A stretch of DNA of 64,000 nucleotides from Dyella monticola. GTDB taxonomy: Bacteria; Pseudomonadota; Gammaproteobacteria; Xanthomonadales; Rhodanobacteraceae. Each line of letters starts with the position of its first letter. Position 1 is the stretch's first letter. Location of the stretch: contig NZ_QRBE01000001.1 in assembly GCF_003363155.1 (NCBI RefSeq), positions 124,001-188,000 on the forward strand, written 5' to 3'. Positions 27,072 through 37,618 of the stretch are shown here, piece by piece. A program made the position numbers and the translations under genes. The notes under the pieces were generated by a model. The model was not told the DNA's origin. It was given only the letters and a program-made list of their open reading frames with translations, and ran no database searches.

Positions 27072-27085
27072 TGTTATCGCTAACC
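27072..27085. promoter_or_regulatory. LacI-type operator between agu67 and the regulator gene
   Basis: TGTTATCGCTAACC, a 14-mer sharing TGTTA..CGCTAAC with the other three operators. It sits 37 bases upstream of the chosen agu67 ATG and about 105 bases upstream of the lacI-type gene, so it could control both directions. Confidence 0.65.
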
Positions 27086-27190
27086 TGTGCAAGAATGCTT
27101 TCATATTCGTTCCGGCATGACGACTGGCATGGATTTCCGCGACATACTGCGACCCGACGGTGCGGCAGATCCGGTTGAAGGGAAACAGCA

Positions 27191-28270
27191 TTGAAAAAGA
27201 CAGGTAAGAAATCGGTTCGCCGTAAGGGCCTCGCCGTTACGATCGACGAAGTGGCGTCCTTGGCCAAAGTTTCTTCGATGACCGTCTCGCGCGTCATCAA
27301 CGGTCACACCAAGGTGCGTGATTCCACGCGCGAACGGGTCATGAAGGCGGTGCAGGAGTTGGGTTACATCCCCAACCTGGCGGCGAGCTCGCTGGCGGCG
27401 GCGCAAGACGCGCGCATCGCGCTGATCTACACCAACCCCAGCGCGGCCTACCTGCGCGAGTTGCTGCTGGGCGCCTTGCACGGCGCGGCCAGCGCGGCGG
27501 CGCAACTGGTGATCGCCGACTGGGATGAACTCGATGCCGGCGGCGAACGCAAGGCGGCGCGTGCGCTGGCCAGGGGTGTGTCCGGCGTGATCCTGCCGCC
27601 GCCCTTGTGCGAATCCAAGGTCGTGATCGAAGAACTGGTCAGCGCCGGCGTACCCGTGGTGGCGATCGCATCCGGGCGCTTCAATCACGATATTTCCAGC
27701 GTGCGCATCGACGATTTCCTGGCCAGCAAGGAGATCACCGAGTACCTCATCAAGATGGGCCATACGCGCATCGGCTTCATCAAGGGACATCCCAACCAGA
27801 CGGCCAGCACGCGGCGTTTCGAGGGATACCAGGCTGCGCTGAAGGAGGCCGGCATGGCGTTTGATCCCGCGCTGGTTCAGCAGGGTTATTTCACCTACCG
27901 ATCCGCGCTGCCCGAAGTGGAGAAGATCCTGACACTGCGCAAGCCGCCCAGTGCCATCTTTGCCAGCAACGACGACATGGCGGCGGCGGCCATTTCGGTG
28001 GCGCACCGCCGCGGGCTCGATGTGCCGCGCGATCTGTCCATCGTGGGCTTCGACGACACCTCCGCGGCGACCACCGTGTGGCCCGAACTCACCACCATCC
28101 GCCAGCCGATCTCGACCATGGCCGATTCGGCCATCGACATTCTGCTGCGCGCGATTCGACGCAAGGACAACAACACCAAGGTGGTGGTCGATCACGTAGT
28201 CGCGCATCAATTGATTGTGCGCGATTCGGTCGCCACTTACACGGCTTCTGCCGGCAAGCCACGCGCCTGA
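27191..28270 (+). CDS. LacI-family transcriptional regulator of xylan/glucuronate genes (XylR-like)
   Basis: A 359-residue repressor-type regulator. The start is TTG, preceded by AAGGGA at a proper distance; no ATG lies nearby. The helix-turn-helix (about residues 16-60) reads VTIDEVASLAKVSSMTVSRVING with hinge helix NLAASSLAAA. The rest is a periplasmic-binding-protein-like effector domain (RIGFIKGHPNQTAS, AIFASNDDMAAAAIS, VGFDDTSAATTVWPELTT). It lies in the middle of the xylan locus, divergent from agu67. The four 14-bp boxes with a CG centre found ahead of the local operons are the expected kind of LacI target, so it is the natural regulator; the inducer is unknown. Confidence 0.92.
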   Translation: MKKTGKKSVRRKGLAVTIDEVASLAKVSSMTVSRVINGHTKVRDSTRERVMKAVQELGYIPNLAASSLAAAQDARIALIYTNPSAAYLRELLLGALHGAASAAAQLVIADWDELDAGGERKAARALARGVSGVILPPPLCESKVVIEELVSAGVPVVAIASGRFNHDISSVRIDDFLASKEITEYLIKMGHTRIGFIKGHPNQTASTRRFEGYQAALKEAGMAFDPALVQQGYFTYRSALPEVEKILTLRKPPSAIFASNDDMAAAAISVAHRRGLDVPRDLSIVGFDDTSAATTVWPELTTIRQPISTMADSAIDILLRAIRRKDNNTKVVVDHVVAHQLIVRDSVATYTASAGKPRA

Positions 28271-28329
28271 GGCGTTGTGCGGGGTTACCCGCGCATGACG
28301 CCGACGGAAGGGCGCACGGCTGTACACGG

Positions 28330-29763
28330 TCAGCCCTCCATCTCTTCCAGCTCTTTACCGCGCGTTTCGTGCACGCAACGGCGTACGAAGAACACGGAGA
28401 TAATCGCGGCCGCCGCATACAAGCCGTAAGCGCCGGCCAGGCCGATGCCGGTGAGCAGAATCGGGAAGGTGACCGTGATGGCAAAGTTCGACGTCCACTG
28501 CGCAGCCCCGGCTACCGCAAGCCCTGAGCCACGGATCTGATTGGGGAACATCTCCCCGAGCATCACCCACATCACCGGCCCCCACGACATGTTGAAAAAC
28601 ACCACGTAGGCGTTGGCGGCGACCAGCGCCAGCGTGCCCATGGAAGGAGACAGCGCAAGCTTGCCGCTGGCATCCAGGCCACCGTTCGCAAAGGCGAAGG
28701 TGACCAAGGTAAGCGTGATCGCCATGCCGAGCGAGCCGACCCACAACAAGGGCTTGCGCCCGATGCGATCGATCAGCATGACGGCGATCAGGCATGCGCC
28801 GATGCTCAACGCACCGGAAAGCACATTGATCAGCAATGCATCGCTTTCGGAAAAACCCACGGCCTGCCACAACACCGCGCCGTAATAGAACACCACATTG
28901 ATGCCGACCAATTGCTGGAACGCAGCCAGGCCAATGCCAACCCATACGATGGGGCGAATCTTGCCGCTGACTTTGTCCAGAAGATCCGACAATTGCGGAC
29001 GATGACGATCTTGCGCAAGTGAAGCGCTGATTTCGGTGAGCTTGATCAGCGCCTCGCCCTGACCATACAAGCGGCTCAGTACCGCAGACGCTTCGCGCTC
29101 GCGCTTTCGCACCACCAGATAGCGCGGGCTTTCGGGAATGAACAGCAGGGAGGTGAAAAATAGCGAGGACGGCAGTACCTGCATCCAGAACATCCAGCGC
29201 CATGCGGATTGGCCAAGCCACAGCGAGCCGGTGGAGGCGCCGGCGGCCTTCGCCAACAGATAATTGCTGAGGAAGGCGCAGAACAGGCCGCCGATAATGG
29301 CGATCTGCTGCACCGTCGCCAGGCGTCCGCGATAGCGCGCAGGCGCCACTTCAGCAATATAGGCCGGCGCGATCACACTGGCGGCGCCTACCGCAAAGCC
29401 ACCGGTCACGCGCGCGAAGATAAAAAACCACGCCGCGTGCGCCGCGCCGGCACCCAGTGCGGAGAGCAGGAACAAGACCGAGGAAATGATGAGAACCGAG
29501 CGCCGCCCCCAGTAATCGGAGACACGTCCGGCGAAGAATGCACCGAGTGCGCAGCCCAGCAGCATCGACGCCACTTCGAAACCGACACCGCTGGAGCTGG
29601 ATTGAAACGCCGTCTTCAGGCCTTCGACCGTACCATTGATGACGCCGCTGTCGAACCCGAAAAGAAAACCGCCAAGCGTGGCCACGCCACTGATTTTCAC
29701 GATGAACCGCGTGTTTTCTTCGCGCTGCGCGGGCAGCGTGCTTTCGAGCAGAACGTCATTCAT
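28330..29763 (-). CDS. Sugar-porter MFS transporter, xylose:H+ symporter-like
   Basis: A 477-residue inner-membrane sugar porter with about twelve membrane segments. Family signatures seen are GGFLFGFDSGVINGT in helix 1, GRVSDYWGRRSVL, IPESPRYLVV before the central loop, and a C-terminal HETRGKELEEM standing in for the usual PETKG. It follows xylA in the xylB-xylA-transporter unit (109 bases after xylA) and is therefore most likely a xylose/proton symporter, equivalent to XylE. It converges on the lacI gene; the 59 bases between contain only a short GC hairpin. Confidence 0.87.
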   Translation of the reverse strand: MNDVLLESTLPAQREENTRFIVKISGVATLGGFLFGFDSGVINGTVEGLKTAFQSSSSGVGFEVASMLLGCALGAFFAGRVSDYWGRRSVLIISSVLFLLSALGAGAAHAAWFFIFARVTGGFAVGAASVIAPAYIAEVAPARYRGRLATVQQIAIIGGLFCAFLSNYLLAKAAGASTGSLWLGQSAWRWMFWMQVLPSSLFFTSLLFIPESPRYLVVRKREREASAVLSRLYGQGEALIKLTEISASLAQDRHRPQLSDLLDKVSGKIRPIVWVGIGLAAFQQLVGINVVFYYGAVLWQAVGFSESDALLINVLSGALSIGACLIAVMLIDRIGRKPLLWVGSLGMAITLTLVTFAFANGGLDASGKLALSPSMGTLALVAANAYVVFFNMSWGPVMWVMLGEMFPNQIRGSGLAVAGAAQWTSNFAITVTFPILLTGIGLAGAYGLYAAAAIISVFFVRRCVHETRGKELEEMEG

Positions 29764-29872
29764 GCCGCAGATACCTCGTTGACATCATCGGATCCTTCCA
29801 TGGGCGCATTACAGCGGTTCATTGTGCGGGCGCTTCTCGCATGCAGCGATGGAGAAGCGCCCACGTGGCGGT

Positions 29873-31210
29873 TCAACGTACGAGGTATTGGTTGATGAGA
29901 TTTTCGTAGCGCTCCTGTTTGCCGCTACGCTTTGCCGGTTCACTGTTCTTGGCGGCCAGCTCGCGCAGATCGGCCAGGTTCAGTTTGCCTTGCGCGAAAT
30001 CGCGGCCGGCGCCGCTGTCGAAACTGGCGTAACGCTCGGCGCGCCACGTTTCCCACGGCGATGCAGTGAGCAGCGCATGCGCCACTTCCAGTCCGCGCGC
30101 GAATGCATCCATGCCGCCGATGTGGGCCATGAACAGATCGTCGGCGTCGGTAGATTCACGGCGAACCTTGGCATCGAAGTTGAATCCACCCGGTGCCAGG
30201 CCACCTTGACGCAGTACCACCAGCATCGCGCCGACGGTGTCGTACAGATCGGTCGGAAATTGGTCAGTGTCCCAACCGTTTTGCGCGTTACCGCGGTTGG
30301 CATCGATGCTGCCGAGCAGCCCATGATCGGAGGCGACTTGCAGATCATGCTCGAAGGTGTGGCCAGCGAGCGTGGCGTGGTTCGCTTCGATGTTCAGCTT
30401 GAAATCTTTTTCCAGGCCGTGTTCTTTCAGGAAGCCTGCGACAGTGGCCGAATCGAAGTCGTACTGATGCTTCATCGGCTCCATCGGCTTGGGCTCGATC
30501 AGATACGTGCCCTTGAAGCCGATGCTGCGGCCATAGTCGCGCGCCATGGTAAGGAAGCGGGCGAAATGATCGAGTTCACGCTTCATCTGGGTGTTATGCA
30601 GCGATGAATACCCTTCACGGCCGCCCCAGAACACATAGTTTTCGCCGCCCAATTCCACCGTCGCTTCCAGTGCGGCTTTGATCTGCGCCCCTGCGCGTGC
30701 GACCACTGCGAAATCAGGATTGGTGCCGGCGCCATTCATGTAGCGCGGATGGCTGAAAAGGTTGGCCGTACCCCACAGCAGTTTGATACCGGTGGCCTTC
30801 TGGCGCTCCTTGGCGAGCGCAACCATGTGCTTGAGGTTCTGTTCGTACTCGCTCACATCATCGGCATCGGGCGCGAGATCGATGTCGTGGAAGCAGTAGT
30901 ACGGCACGCCGAGCTTGGTGAAGAACTCGAACGCCGCGTCGACTTTGGCTTCGGCGCGGGCGATTGGCGTGGCCTTGGCATCCCAGGGGTAATTGCGCGT
31001 GCCAGGACCGAACGGATCATGCCCGGTGTTGCAGAAGCTATGCCAATAGCACACCGCGAAACGCAGATGCTCGGCCATCGTCTTGTCGCCGATCTTCTTG
31101 TTTGCATCGTAGTGCTTGAACGCCAGCGGGTTGTCCGAGTCGCGACCTTCGAAGGGAATGCGGCCGATGCCAGGGAAATATTCGCGGTTGCCGATAAATG
31201 GGGTGCTCAT
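29873..31210 (-). CDS. xylA: Xylose isomerase
   Basis: XylA isomerises D-xylose to D-xylulose in the cytoplasm. The ATG at 31210 with AGGA about nine bases upstream gives 445 residues, the class II length. Conserved sites are [29 protein letters not shown] with the active-site His and Asp, [27 protein letters not shown] with metal Glu, and [17 protein letters not shown]. It follows xylB by 51 bases and precedes the xylose transporter. Confidence 0.97.
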   Translation of the reverse strand: MSTPFIGNREYFPGIGRIPFEGRDSDNPLAFKHYDANKKIGDKTMAEHLRFAVCYWHSFCNTGHDPFGPGTRNYPWDAKATPIARAEAKVDAAFEFFTKLGVPYYCFHDIDLAPDADDVSEYEQNLKHMVALAKERQKATGIKLLWGTANLFSHPRYMNGAGTNPDFAVVARAGAQIKAALEATVELGGENYVFWGGREGYSSLHNTQMKRELDHFARFLTMARDYGRSIGFKGTYLIEPKPMEPMKHQYDFDSATVAGFLKEHGLEKDFKLNIEANHATLAGHTFEHDLQVASDHGLLGSIDANRGNAQNGWDTDQFPTDLYDTVGAMLVVLRQGGLAPGGFNFDAKVRRESTDADDLFMAHIGGMDAFARGLEVAHALLTASPWETWRAERYASFDSGAGRDFAQGKLNLADLRELAAKNSEPAKRSGKQERYENLINQYLVR

Positions 31211-31261
31211 GATGTTCAAATCCTGATCAATAGGTAAGGCTTGGGTGGGCTCGGTTGCGAA

Positions 31262-32776
31262 TCAGACGGCGCGCTCGGTGGAGTGACTCGCGTAGAACAC
31301 GGTGGCGTTTTGCAGGTGACGCTGGAACTGTTGGTAGTGGCCTTCGTAAGCGGCGACGTTGGAGGCATTCGGTTGAGCTGAAAGGCGCTCGTCGAGCAGA
31401 ACGTGTTCGCGCGCGATGGCTGCGAAGTCGGTGTTCGACTGATGTGCGCTTTCATAGGCCCACAACGCTTGCAATGCAGCGCCGAACGCGGCGCCTTCGA
31501 CCTGCGCGGGCACTTCGACAGGAAGGTTGAACACATCGGCCACCATTTGCCGCCACGCTTGGCTGTGGCTACCACCGCCAGTCAGGCGAATGGCGTTGAA
31601 GGGCAGGCCGGCATCGCACCACGCGTCGTAGCCGTTGCGCAACGCGTAGGTCGCGCCTTCCATCGCTGCGCGATACAGATTGCCGCGCGTGAGATTGTTG
31701 AGATCCACGCCATGCAGGCTTGCGCGTGCGTAAGGCAGGTTCGGTGTACGTTCGCCGTTGAAGAAAGGCAGTAACGTGAGGCCGTCTGCACCGGGTTGGG
31801 TGTCGGCCATGATGGCGTCGCCATCGCGCGTGCTGAACCCGAAAGCCCGCGCAACATTTTCAGTAGCGACGGTGCAGTTCATCGTGCAGATCAATGGCAG
31901 CCAGCCGCCGGTGGATGAGCAGAACGCGGCCCAGCGTGCGTCGGCGTCAACCACCGGATGATCCGCATACGCGAACAACGTGCCGGACGTGCCCAGGCTC
32001 ATGCTCAGCACGCCGGGCACGACATTGCCGGTGCCGATGGCGGCCATCATGTTGTCGCCGCCGCCCGCCGAGACGCGCACGTGGCGGGGCAGGCCCAGTT
32101 CATCGGCGATAGGGGGCGCAATGGAAAAATTTGCGTCGGCGGCAACCAGGGGCGGCAGGCATGCGGCCAGATCGCGTTGCGTATCGGTCGCGGCAAGCAT
32201 GGTGGAAGACCATTGCCGCGTGCGTACGTCCAGCCAGCCCGTGCCCGAGGCATCACCCGATTCCATCCAGCGCTCGCCGGTCAGCCAGAAGTTCACATAG
32301 TCGTGCGGCAGCATGATGCTGGCCAATTGACGGTAAGCATCGGGCCGATGTTTGCGTGTCCACGGCAACTTCGAAGCAGTGTAGCCAACCAGGATGGGGT
32401 TGCCCGCCAGCTCGACGCAGCGTTGCTCGCCGCCGGCAGCAGTCATGATTTCGTCGCATTCGCGTTGCGTGCTGGTGTCGCACCAGAGCTTGGCTGGCGC
32501 GAGCACCGTGCCGGCCGCATCCACCGGCACGAAACCGTGCTGTTGTCCGGACACGCCGATGGCGACGATCTGCGCGCGCTGCGCAGGAGACAGTTTGGCA
32601 AAGCAGTGGCGGATGGCATCGATCCACCAATGAGCCTCTTGCTCACGGCTTCCATCGTTGCCCGCGATCAATTGGAGTGATTGACCATGCGTGGCGACCA
32701 CCTGATGGTTTGCGGGATCGTAGGCGACGAGCTTGACGCTTTGGGTGCCTACATCGAGTCCGACAACAAGGCTCAT
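31262..32776 (-). CDS. xylB: Xylulokinase
   Basis: A FGGY-family kinase phosphorylating D-xylulose to xylulose-5-phosphate. The frame opens at 32962, but the ATG at 32776 begins the conserved VVGLDVGTQSVKLV and leaves the operator upstream, giving 504 residues. Further motifs are IGVSGQQHGFVPVD, the catalytic Asp region LPHDYVNFWLTG, SLGTSGTLFAY, and the C-terminal adenosine motif LTGGGSHSQAWRQM. It is first in the xylB-xylA-transporter unit. Confidence 0.96.
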   Translation of the reverse strand: MSLVVGLDVGTQSVKLVAYDPANHQVVATHGQSLQLIAGNDGSREQEAHWWIDAIRHCFAKLSPAQRAQIVAIGVSGQQHGFVPVDAAGTVLAPAKLWCDTSTQRECDEIMTAAGGEQRCVELAGNPILVGYTASKLPWTRKHRPDAYRQLASIMLPHDYVNFWLTGERWMESGDASGTGWLDVRTRQWSSTMLAATDTQRDLAACLPPLVAADANFSIAPPIADELGLPRHVRVSAGGGDNMMAAIGTGNVVPGVLSMSLGTSGTLFAYADHPVVDADARWAAFCSSTGGWLPLICTMNCTVATENVARAFGFSTRDGDAIMADTQPGADGLTLLPFFNGERTPNLPYARASLHGVDLNNLTRGNLYRAAMEGATYALRNGYDAWCDAGLPFNAIRLTGGGSHSQAWRQMVADVFNLPVEVPAQVEGAAFGAALQALWAYESAHQSNTDFAAIAREHVLLDERLSAQPNASNVAAYEGHYQQFQRHLQNATVFYASHSTERAV

Positions 32777-32797
32777 ACGTGTTTTGTGACCATATAA

Positions 32798-32811
32798 TGT
32801 TAGCGCTACCA
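32798..32811. promoter_or_regulatory. LacI-type operator, xylB-xylA promoter
   Basis: TGTTAGCGCTACCA, the fourth copy of the 14-bp box, 22 bases upstream of the xylB ATG. An extra half-site-like TTACGCTAACG follows at once. Its position would block transcription start or early elongation of the xylose operon. Confidence 0.78.
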
Positions 32812-32976
32812 TTACGCTAACGGAGAAGCACCTGCGTGGCAAGGTACAGCGCGGCGTTCTGCCGTAAAAAAAATGGGAAACGAGGGTTCGGACTCTACTT
32901 CTGATTTCGTGAAATGCCATGTTGCATTGCGATAGCTGGCGGACACAGCCACGCCATGGCACGACGGTGAGTCAGA

Positions 32977-33711
32977 TCATTGCTCGCGCGGCGACTGTTC
33001 GCTCTGCGCGGATGCAGGGTGACGCCGGCTGCGCAGGCGCTCGACCAATAGGGGGATCAGCGAGAGCACAGCAAGCGCGCTGAGCGGGAGGATCACGTGC
33101 GGATCGAACAGCAGGCCGCTGCCCAGGCGTCGCCCATGACTGAGCGCTTGTCCAAGGCCTGCACCGACCGAGGTTTCAAACACCAACATCACCGCACCGC
33201 CGAACCAGGTGGCGCCGAGGAACAACCACAGCGGGCAGCGGAACCATGCCAGAGCCATGGTGACCAGACCAAACGGAGCTACCGGAACCAGCCGCAAAAA
33301 CAGCGTATAGGCCGTGGGATGACGCTCGAAACCGTGATGCAGCTTGTCGGCAATCTTCGGCGGATGTTTGCTGCCCACGCCGAACGCATAGCGGCTGGCC
33401 AGGAACAGCACCAGCGAGCCCAATGTGAGCCCGATCGAGGAATAGATCGTGCCTTCGACCACTCCGAAGGCAAATCCACCAGCGAGGATCAGCACGATCG
33501 TCACGGGTATGCCGGTGCAGGTGGCGAGGGTCAGCAAGCCGGTATAGATGAGCCGCGCGATCCAGGGATGCTCGGCCAGATGCGCGCGCAGTTCACGCTG
33601 GTGTGCGACCAGATGTTCGGGATGAAGGCGATCGAAAATGCCGGAGAAAATCAGCGCGATGCCGGCCGCGATGAGCAGCAGCAGCGGAAGCGCGGCGCGC
33701 AGCCGGCTCAA
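32977..33711 (-). CDS. TVP38/TMEM64 family (VTT domain) membrane protein
   Basis: A 244-residue integral membrane protein of the SNARE-associated/VTT (DedA-related) group. It starts at TTG within TTGA overlapping the deaminase stop, with an AAGGGG ribosome site upstream. An N-terminal membrane helix is followed by the VTT core (about 50-185): LATCTGIPVTIVLILAGGFAFG, SLVLFLASRYAFG and FLRLVPVAPFGLVTMALA. Two further helices and a charged tail complete it. Such proteins are linked to lipid transport in the wider family, but the role of this one is unknown. It is last in the glnS-deaminase unit. Confidence 0.85.
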   Translation of the reverse strand: MSRLRAALPLLLLIAAGIALIFSGIFDRLHPEHLVAHQRELRAHLAEHPWIARLIYTGLLTLATCTGIPVTIVLILAGGFAFGVVEGTIYSSIGLTLGSLVLFLASRYAFGVGSKHPPKIADKLHHGFERHPTAYTLFLRLVPVAPFGLVTMALAWFRCPLWLFLGATWFGGAVMLVFETSVGAGLGQALSHGRRLGSGLLFDPHVILPLSALAVLSLIPLLVERLRSRRHPASAQSEQSPREQ

Positions 33712-34264
33712 TAGCTTTCCCCTTTGTCGCCATAGGCAGCCAGCACGGCGCGGGCCTTGTCGCGCAGGATGTCACCCCGTACGGCAATGCCGCGTCGCTC
33801 CAGTTCGCCCTGCCAATCGGCGGGCAGCGGGCCTTCGTCGAACTTGGTGAGTTCTTCCACGTCTTCACCACGGGCGCCGATCAGCAGGGTGTCCACGCCG
33901 GCCCAGAAGGTGGCGCCGTAGCACTGGCAGCACGGCTGCGCGCTGGTGGCGAGCGTGTAGTGGCCGCCTTGTTCGTTGAGGCGATAACTGGCCAGGCGTT
34001 GCTGCGCGGCCATGTAGGCCAGCATCTCGGCATGCGCCACGGAGCAGGTCTGCGGAATCACGCGATTGACCCCCGCGGCGATCAGGCGGCCATGCTCATC
34101 GAACACCGCGGCGCCGAACGGGCCGCCTTGTCCGTGTTCAATGTTGCGCTGCGATAAATCGATGGCCAGACCCACGCGTTCTTCATCCGTCAGATAGCGG
34201 CGCTGCGTATCGGCGACGTCTTCGATCCACGGCGGAAGGGTGAGGTGAATCTGCAGCGGCAGCA

Positions 34265-34268
<4 letters not shown>
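33708..34268 (-). CDS. Nucleoside/guanine deaminase-like zinc enzyme
   Basis: A cytidine-deaminase-fold hydrolase of 186 residues from the ATG at 34268, which overlaps the glnS stop as ATGA; an in-frame ATG at 34289 lies inside glnS. The zinc site is visible as SVAHAEMLAY (His and catalytic Glu) and SAQPCCQC (PCxxC). The motif GGPFGAAVFD is typical of guanine deaminase and tRNA adenosine deaminase relatives. Substrate cannot be decided; a small-molecule purine or pyrimidine deaminase is more likely than TadA because the C-terminus is long and divergent. Confidence 0.83.
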
Positions 34269-36028
<1,760 letters not shown>

Positions 36029-36111
36029 CGGGTCAAAACTTCGCGCGAGGGGCGGGAACCCCCGAGTTTAACCGTTTGAGGGGTTTACGTAACCGCAGGC
36101 GGCGTCAGGCG

Positions 36112-36732
36112 TCAGCGGCGCTCGGCTGCCAGGGTCAGGTAACGCTGATGCAATACGGCAATCTGCGGCTCAAGGGCCGATTCCTCGCCGCTGTTGTCGA
36201 TCACATCGTCCGCCAGCGCCAGGCGGGCAGTGCGGGAGGCTTGGGTGGCCAGAATGCGGGCGGCCAGATCCTCATCCATGCCATCGCGAGCCATCAGGCG
36301 TTGGAGTTGGGTGGTTTCCGGCACATCCACGACCGCGATGCGGTCCACCCAGCGGTAATGCCCGATGTTCTCGGCCAGTAGCGGAATGGCCAACATCACG
36401 TAAGGGCTTTCGTCGACCTGCACCCGATCCAGCATCCACTGTCGCACACGCGGGTGCACGATGGCTTCCAATGTCCTGCGCGCGGTGGGGTCGGTGAAGA
36501 CGCGTTCGCGCATGCGCGGGCGGTCGAGGCGGCCGTGGGAATCCAATACTTCTTTGCCGAAGGCATCGACGATCGCTGCCAGCCCTTCGCCACCCGGCTC
36601 CACCACCACTCGAGACGCCTGGTCAGCGTCGTACACCGGTGCGCCAAGTGCTCTGAAGCGCTGTTCCACTGCGCTTTTGCCGGCAGCGATGCCGCCAGTC
36701 AGCGCCACCGTGAGCGGCACGCGTTTGTTCAT
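36112..36732 (-). CDS. coaE: Dephospho-CoA kinase
   Basis: CoaE performs the last step of coenzyme A synthesis. The ATG at 36732 overlaps the pilD stop (ATGA) and gives 206 residues; the open frame further upstream is inside pilD. The Walker A motif is ALTGGIAAGKS (about residues 8-18), with DADQASR in the substrate region and IPLLAEN. Placement after pilB-pilC-pilD is the usual arrangement in gammaproteobacteria. Confidence 0.96.
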   Translation of the reverse strand: MNKRVPLTVALTGGIAAGKSAVEQRFRALGAPVYDADQASRVVVEPGGEGLAAIVDAFGKEVLDSHGRLDRPRMRERVFTDPTARRTLEAIVHPRVRQWMLDRVQVDESPYVMLAIPLLAENIGHYRWVDRIAVVDVPETTQLQRLMARDGMDEDLAARILATQASRTARLALADDVIDNSGEESALEPQIAVLHQRYLTLAAERR

Positions 36733-37586
36733 TGCACGCCAGCGAAGCTCATGTAGGCGTGCCATAACTGCTCGCCGGCCACGAACCACACCCAGCCGGC
36801 CATGGCGATAAACGGCCCGAACGGCATCGGCACCTCGCGCCCATGTTTACGCAGGGCGATCAGCGTGCCGCCAACCAGTGCGCCGATCAGCGAGGAGAGC
36901 AGGATCACCGGCAATAACGACATCGGTCCCATCCACGCGCCTAGCGCCGCCAGCAGTTTGAAATCCCCAAACCCCATGCCCTCCTTGCCGGTAAGCAGCT
37001 TGAAGACCCAGTACACACTCCAAAGGCTGAGATAGCCGATGGCCGCGCCAAGGATGGATGCTGGTGGTTCGACGTACAGGTGTGCGAGGCTCAGGAGCAG
37101 GCCGGCCCAGAGCAGGGGCAGGGTGATCTGATCCGGTAGCAGCTGTGTGCGGAAGTCGATGCCGGAGAGGGCCATCAGTGCCCAGGTAAAAAACAGTCCT
37201 GCCAGACCGGCCCACGTCGGGCCGAACTTCCAGATGATGACCGCGCTGAGAATCGCGGCAAGCAGTTCGATCAGGGGGTATTGCAGGGAAATGGGCGCCT
37301 GGCAATAACGGCAGCGACCGCGCAGCAACAGCCAGCCGAACAGCGGGATGTTGTCGCGCGCGGCGAGGGGGTGCTTGCAGTGGGGGCAATGGGAGCGTTC
37401 CTTGACGATGCCCGGAGGCAGCGCGGCCTCAGGCGCATCCAGCCCCAACACGTCATTGGCCTCGCGCCGCCACAGCGCCTCCAGCCGCGTCGGCAGCCTC
37501 AGAATGACGACGTTGAGAAAGCTCCCAACGATGAGGCCGACGACGCCGGCCAGAATGATCCACGCAACCAACGGCAAGTCGGGCAT
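36729..37586 (-). CDS. pilD: Type IV prepilin peptidase PilD
   Basis: An inner-membrane aspartic protease that cleaves and N-methylates type IV prepilins. From the ATG at 37586 (GGAG upstream) it has 285 residues; an earlier TTG at 37598 is less likely. The methylase-linked zinc ribbon has Cys67/Cys70 and Cys92/Cys95. Catalytic aspartates are in SGIDFRTQLLPD (Asp143) and MGFGDFKLLA (Asp207), the GxGD site. About eight membrane helices are visible. It should process both pilins encoded about 19 kb away. Confidence 0.96.
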   Translation of the reverse strand: MPDLPLVAWIILAGVVGLIVGSFLNVVILRLPTRLEALWRREANDVLGLDAPEAALPPGIVKERSHCPHCKHPLAARDNIPLFGWLLLRGRCRYCQAPISLQYPLIELLAAILSAVIIWKFGPTWAGLAGLFFTWALMALSGIDFRTQLLPDQITLPLLWAGLLLSLAHLYVEPPASILGAAIGYLSLWSVYWVFKLLTGKEGMGFGDFKLLAALGAWMGPMSLLPVILLSSLIGALVGGTLIALRKHGREVPMPFGPFIAMAGWVWFVAGEQLWHAYMSFAGVQ

Positions 37587-37618
37587 GCCCGGCTCCAAAG
37601 AAAAAGATGGTCGCGATA

